Below, in pieces: positions 62,038 to 64,000 of a stretch of DNA of 64,000 nt; within the stretch, counting starts at the first letter, position 1, and every line of letters starts with the position of its first letter. Both the position numbers and the translations under genes were made by a program. This stretch comes from Streptomyces griseofuscus. GTDB lineage: Bacteria > Actinomycetota > Actinomycetes > Streptomycetales > Streptomycetaceae. Under the pieces are notes generated by a model. It did not search any database and was not told the origin of the DNA. It saw nothing but the letters and a program-made list of their open reading frames with translations. Location of the stretch: contig NZ_CP051006.1 in NCBI RefSeq assembly GCF_014673495.1, forward strand, positions 3,162,001 to 3,226,000, written 5' to 3'.

Positions 62038-62059
62038 ACTTAGTTGTGCGCAACTAAGT
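62038..62059. promoter_or_regulatory. MarR/OhrR-type operator
   Basis: ACTTAGTTG-TGCG-CAACTAAGT is a perfect inverted repeat with 9-bp arms in the 176-bp divergent gap. It lies 71 bp from the esterase start and 85 bp from the regulator start, well placed to control both. Confidence 0.8.
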
Positions 62060-62143
62060 TGTGCACGATCTAATCGCGGCCGCCAAGCCGCTGCTAAAAT
62101 CGGACTTTTCACGCACTCGCATCAAAGAGGGAGGGTCGCAGTC

Positions 62144-62638
62144 ATGGACCAGGCCGCGCATCCCGAGCCGGAAGCCCCCGCACCGGGCTCACTCCTGCTC
62201 CAGGACCAGCTGTGCTTCGCCCTGTACGCGGCCTCGCGCGCGGTCACCGCGTGCTACCGGCCGCTGCTGGACGAGCTGGGCCTGACCTATCCGCAGTACC
62301 TGGTGATGCTGGCCCTCTGGGAGCAAGACGGACTTTCCGTGCGCGAGCTGGGCGGCGCGCTCCAGCTGGAGTCCAGCACGCTCTCCCCGCTCCTCAAGCG
62401 CCTGGAGGCGGCCGGTCTCGTCCGGCGCGAGCGCCGCCCCGACGACGAGCGCTCCGTCACCGTCCGGCTCACCGGATCCGGCACCGCCCTGCGCGAGCGG
62501 GCCCGCGCGGTCCCCCCGGTCATCGGCGACGCCATGGGCCTCACCCCCGAACAGGACGCCACGGCCAAGCAACTGCTCCGGCTGCTCACGACGAACGTGG
62601 CCACCGAACAACCGGCCGACGCCGGCCGACACGGATGA
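62144..62638 (+). CDS. OhrR-type MarR-family regulator
   Basis: The 164-residue winged-helix protein matches OhrR: LQDQLCFALYAASRAVTACY carries the peroxide-reactive cysteine (Cys24) with LTYPQYLVMLALWE after it, and the recognition helix is LESSTLSPLLKRLEAAGL. A second Cys (37) could form a disulfide. The divergent partner is an esterase, not an Ohr peroxiredoxin, so inducer and target need not be those of classical OhrR. Confidence 0.88.
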   Translation: MDQAAHPEPEAPAPGSLLLQDQLCFALYAASRAVTACYRPLLDELGLTYPQYLVMLALWEQDGLSVRELGGALQLESSTLSPLLKRLEAAGLVRRERRPDDERSVTVRLTGSGTALRERARAVPPVIGDAMGLTPEQDATAKQLLRLLTTNVATEQPADAGRHG

Positions 62639-62679
62639 AGCCCGCGGCCCTGAACAACTCGGTTCAGGGCCGCGGGCTT
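62638..62679. terminator. Terminator between regulator and moeZ
   Basis: A perfect 18-bp stem (62638-62655 with 62662-62679) with loop AACTCG starts inside the regulator stop codon and serves both convergent genes. Confidence 0.88.
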
Positions 62680-62700
62680 CTCGACGCGGGAGGGCGCCGG

Positions 62701-63879
62701 TCAGTAGACCGGCTTGTGCGGCTCGATCTGGTTGACCCAGCCGATGACACCGCCGCCTACATGGACGGCGTCGGAGAAGCCCGCGGACTTCAGGACCGCG
62801 AGGACTTCCGCACTGCGGACACCCGTCTTGCAGTGCAAGACGATCCGCTTGTCCTGGGGCAGCGACTCCAGGGCGGTGCCCATGAGGAACTCGTTCTTCG
62901 GGATCAGCGTGGCGCCCGGGATCGAGACGATCTCGTACTCGTTCGGCTCGCGGACGTCGATGATCTCGATGCTCTCGCCGTCGTCGATCCACTCCTTGAG
63001 CTGCTTGGGAGTGATCGTCGAACCGGCGGCCGCCTCCTGGGCCTCCTCGGAGACGACGCCACAGAAGGCCTCGTAATCGATGAGCTCGGTGACGGTCGGG
63101 TTATCGCCGCAGACCGCGCAGTTCGGGTCCTTGCGGATCTTGACCTGGCGGTACTGCATCTCCAGGGCGTCGTAGATCATCAGACGGCCGACCAGCGGGT
63201 CGCCGATGCCCGCGAGGAGCTTGATGGCCTCGTTGACCTGGATGGACCCGATCGACGCGCACAGCACGCCGAGCACGCCGCCCTCGGCGCAGGAGGGAAC
63301 CATGCCCGGGGGCGGGGGCTCCGGGTAGAGGCAGCGGTAGCAGGGGCCGTGCTCTGACCAGAAGACCGAGGCCTGGCCGTCGAAGCGGTAGATCGAACCC
63401 CAGATGTACGGCTTGTTCAGCAGCACACAGGCGTCGTTGACCAGGTATCGGGTGGCGAAGTTGTCCGTGCCGTCCACGATCAGGTCGTACTGGCTGAAGA
63501 TGTCCATCACGTTCTCGGCTTCGAGCCGTTCCTCGTGAAGGACCACGTTCACATAAGGGTTGATGCCCTTGACGGTGTCGCGCGCGGACTCGGCCTTGGA
63601 GCGGCCGATGTCGGACTGGCTGTGGATGATCTGGCGCTGGAGGTTCGACTCGTCGACCTCGTCGAACTCCACGATGCCGAGCGTGCCGACGCCCGCCGCG
63701 GCCAGGTACATCAGCGCGGGTGAGCCCAGGCCGCCGGCGCCCACGCACAGCACCTTGGCGTTCTTCAGCCGCTTCTGCCCGTCCATGCCCACATCGGGGA
63801 TGATCAGGTGGCGGGAGTACCTGCGGACCTCGTCTACGGTGAGCTCGGAAGCCGGCTCGACCAGGGGTGGCAGCGACAC
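62701..63879 (-). CDS. moeZ: Adenylyltransferase/sulfurtransferase MoeZ
   Basis: The 392-residue protein has an E1-like adenylyltransferase (1-270; VGAGGLGSPALMYLAAAG, CYRCLYPEPPPPG, CAVCG zinc pair) and a C-terminal rhodanese domain with active loop HCKTGVRSAEV. It adenylates and thiocarboxylates sulfur carriers such as MoaD, CysO and ThiS-like proteins. GTG 63879 has GGAG upstream. A perfect sigma-R promoter lies 45 bp upstream, overlapping the end of the previous gene. It pairs functionally with moaE. Confidence 0.95.
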   Translation of the reverse strand: MSLPPLVEPASELTVDEVRRYSRHLIIPDVGMDGQKRLKNAKVLCVGAGGLGSPALMYLAAAGVGTLGIVEFDEVDESNLQRQIIHSQSDIGRSKAESARDTVKGINPYVNVVLHEERLEAENVMDIFSQYDLIVDGTDNFATRYLVNDACVLLNKPYIWGSIYRFDGQASVFWSEHGPCYRCLYPEPPPPGMVPSCAEGGVLGVLCASIGSIQVNEAIKLLAGIGDPLVGRLMIYDALEMQYRQVKIRKDPNCAVCGDNPTVTELIDYEAFCGVVSEEAQEAAAGSTITPKQLKEWIDDGESIEIIDVREPNEYEIVSIPGATLIPKNEFLMGTALESLPQDKRIVLHCKTGVRSAEVLAVLKSAGFSDAVHVGGGVIGWVNQIEPHKPVY

Positions 63880-63923
63880 GGGGACTCCGTTGGTCGGTCA
63901 ATCACTACGTTTGTTCTTGTGGT

Positions 63924-63949
63924 AACACTGCCACGCCCTTCTTCATTCC
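63924..63949 (-). promoter_or_regulatory. Sigma-R-type promoter of moeZ
   Basis: The minus strand reads GGAAT (63949-63945), exactly 18 bp, GTT (63926-63924), a perfect match to the sigma-R consensus. The -35 element overlaps the stop codon of the upstream gene. moeB/moeZ is, as I recall, among reported sigma-R targets in S. coelicolor. Confidence 0.8.
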
Positions 63950-64000
63950 GAGACACCTGTTCCGAGGCGCGAGACGATTTCGTCCCAGTAGCCGGGCATC
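63943..64000 (-). CDS. 3' end of an unrecognised gene (partial)
   Basis: A minus-strand frame enters from the right edge and ends at TGA 63945-63943. Visible residues are MPGYWDEIVSRLGTGVSE. They are too few to name the family. The M may be internal. It lies directly upstream of moeZ, whose promoter starts within its stop codon. Confidence 0.5.
   Translation of the reverse strand, partial: MPGYWDEIVSRLGTGVSE

Noticed and set aside
1..64000. CRISPR array or cas genes
   Set aside because: No regularly spaced short repeats and no cas-like protein. The only tandem repeats are the 250-bp unit and the 8-bp tract.
1..64000. rRNA operon
   Set aside because: No rRNA-like sequence was seen anywhere in the window.

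Overview
The window is a chromosomal stretch of a Streptomyces or very close relative. Base composition is strongly GC-rich with GC-biased third codon positions, GTG starts are frequent, and the gene content is actinomycete-specific (sigR-rsrA, wblC/whiB7, mycoredoxin, adnAB, epi-isozizaene synthase). From memory, the order (moeZ ... adnAB ... wblC ... sigR-rsrA ... cyc1-CYP170A1 ... nrdSBA) is that of the S. coelicolor SCO5178-SCO5226 neighbourhood in reverse. No alignment was run.

Layout. 1-5122: class Ia ribonucleotide reductase genes nrdA, nrdB and the AraC-like nrdS, preceded by two candidate NrdR boxes and an adenosylcobalamin riboswitch; a small membrane-protein gene lies antisense to the nrdB end. 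5170-7625: albaflavenone pair (CYP170A1-type P450 and epi-isozizaene synthase). 7915-11766: peptide deformylase, a TPR protein, the thiol-stress switch sigR-rsrA, and an alpha/beta hydrolase. 11858-16288: SRAP/HMCES protein, M50 peptidase, aroA, rsgA and a Gdx-type SMR exporter. 16287-17230: an IS5-family insertion sequence with a frameshifted transposase, sitting exactly on the exporter stop codon. 17231-18531: a rearranged patch with a perfectly spaced 250-bp tandem duplication that copied the 3' end of a tetR gene. 18741-22210: hisN, a CBS protein, catalase katA and its Fur-type repressor catR.

22366-24653: two identical initiator tRNA genes flanking a Sel1-repeat protein. 24695-33870: UPF0182 membrane protein, PPA1309-like protein, Lon-type PDZ protease, moaE, an epimerase-like protein, a zincin-like protein and a Nudix hydrolase. 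33982-37177: three AIM24-family genes, one fused to TerD. 37324-41379: YgjP-like metallopeptidase, an orphan ThiF/RRE-like protein translationally coupled to an ABC1 kinase, and a GNAT enzyme. 41402-43092: small proteins and wblC with a long attenuator leader. 43107-48309: uvrD2, mycoredoxin, nudC and a dipeptidase. 48380-56080: adnB, adnA and an alkyltransferase-like protein. 56267-64000: a pseudokinase-flippase fusion, a TAP-type secreted hydrolase, an OhrR-type regulator divergent from an esterase, moeZ, and the end of one more gene.

Functional threads. Redox and thiol stress recur: sigR-rsrA, mycoredoxin, katA-catR, the OhrR-like regulator and moeZ. Three exact GGAAT-N18-GTT sigma-R promoters lie before sigR, mrx1 and moeZ. 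DNA metabolism is the second thread: nrdAB, uvrD2, adnAB, the alkyltransferase-like protein and SRAP/HMCES. Most of the window is conserved core chromosome. The only clearly mobile or rearranged segment is 16287-17990.
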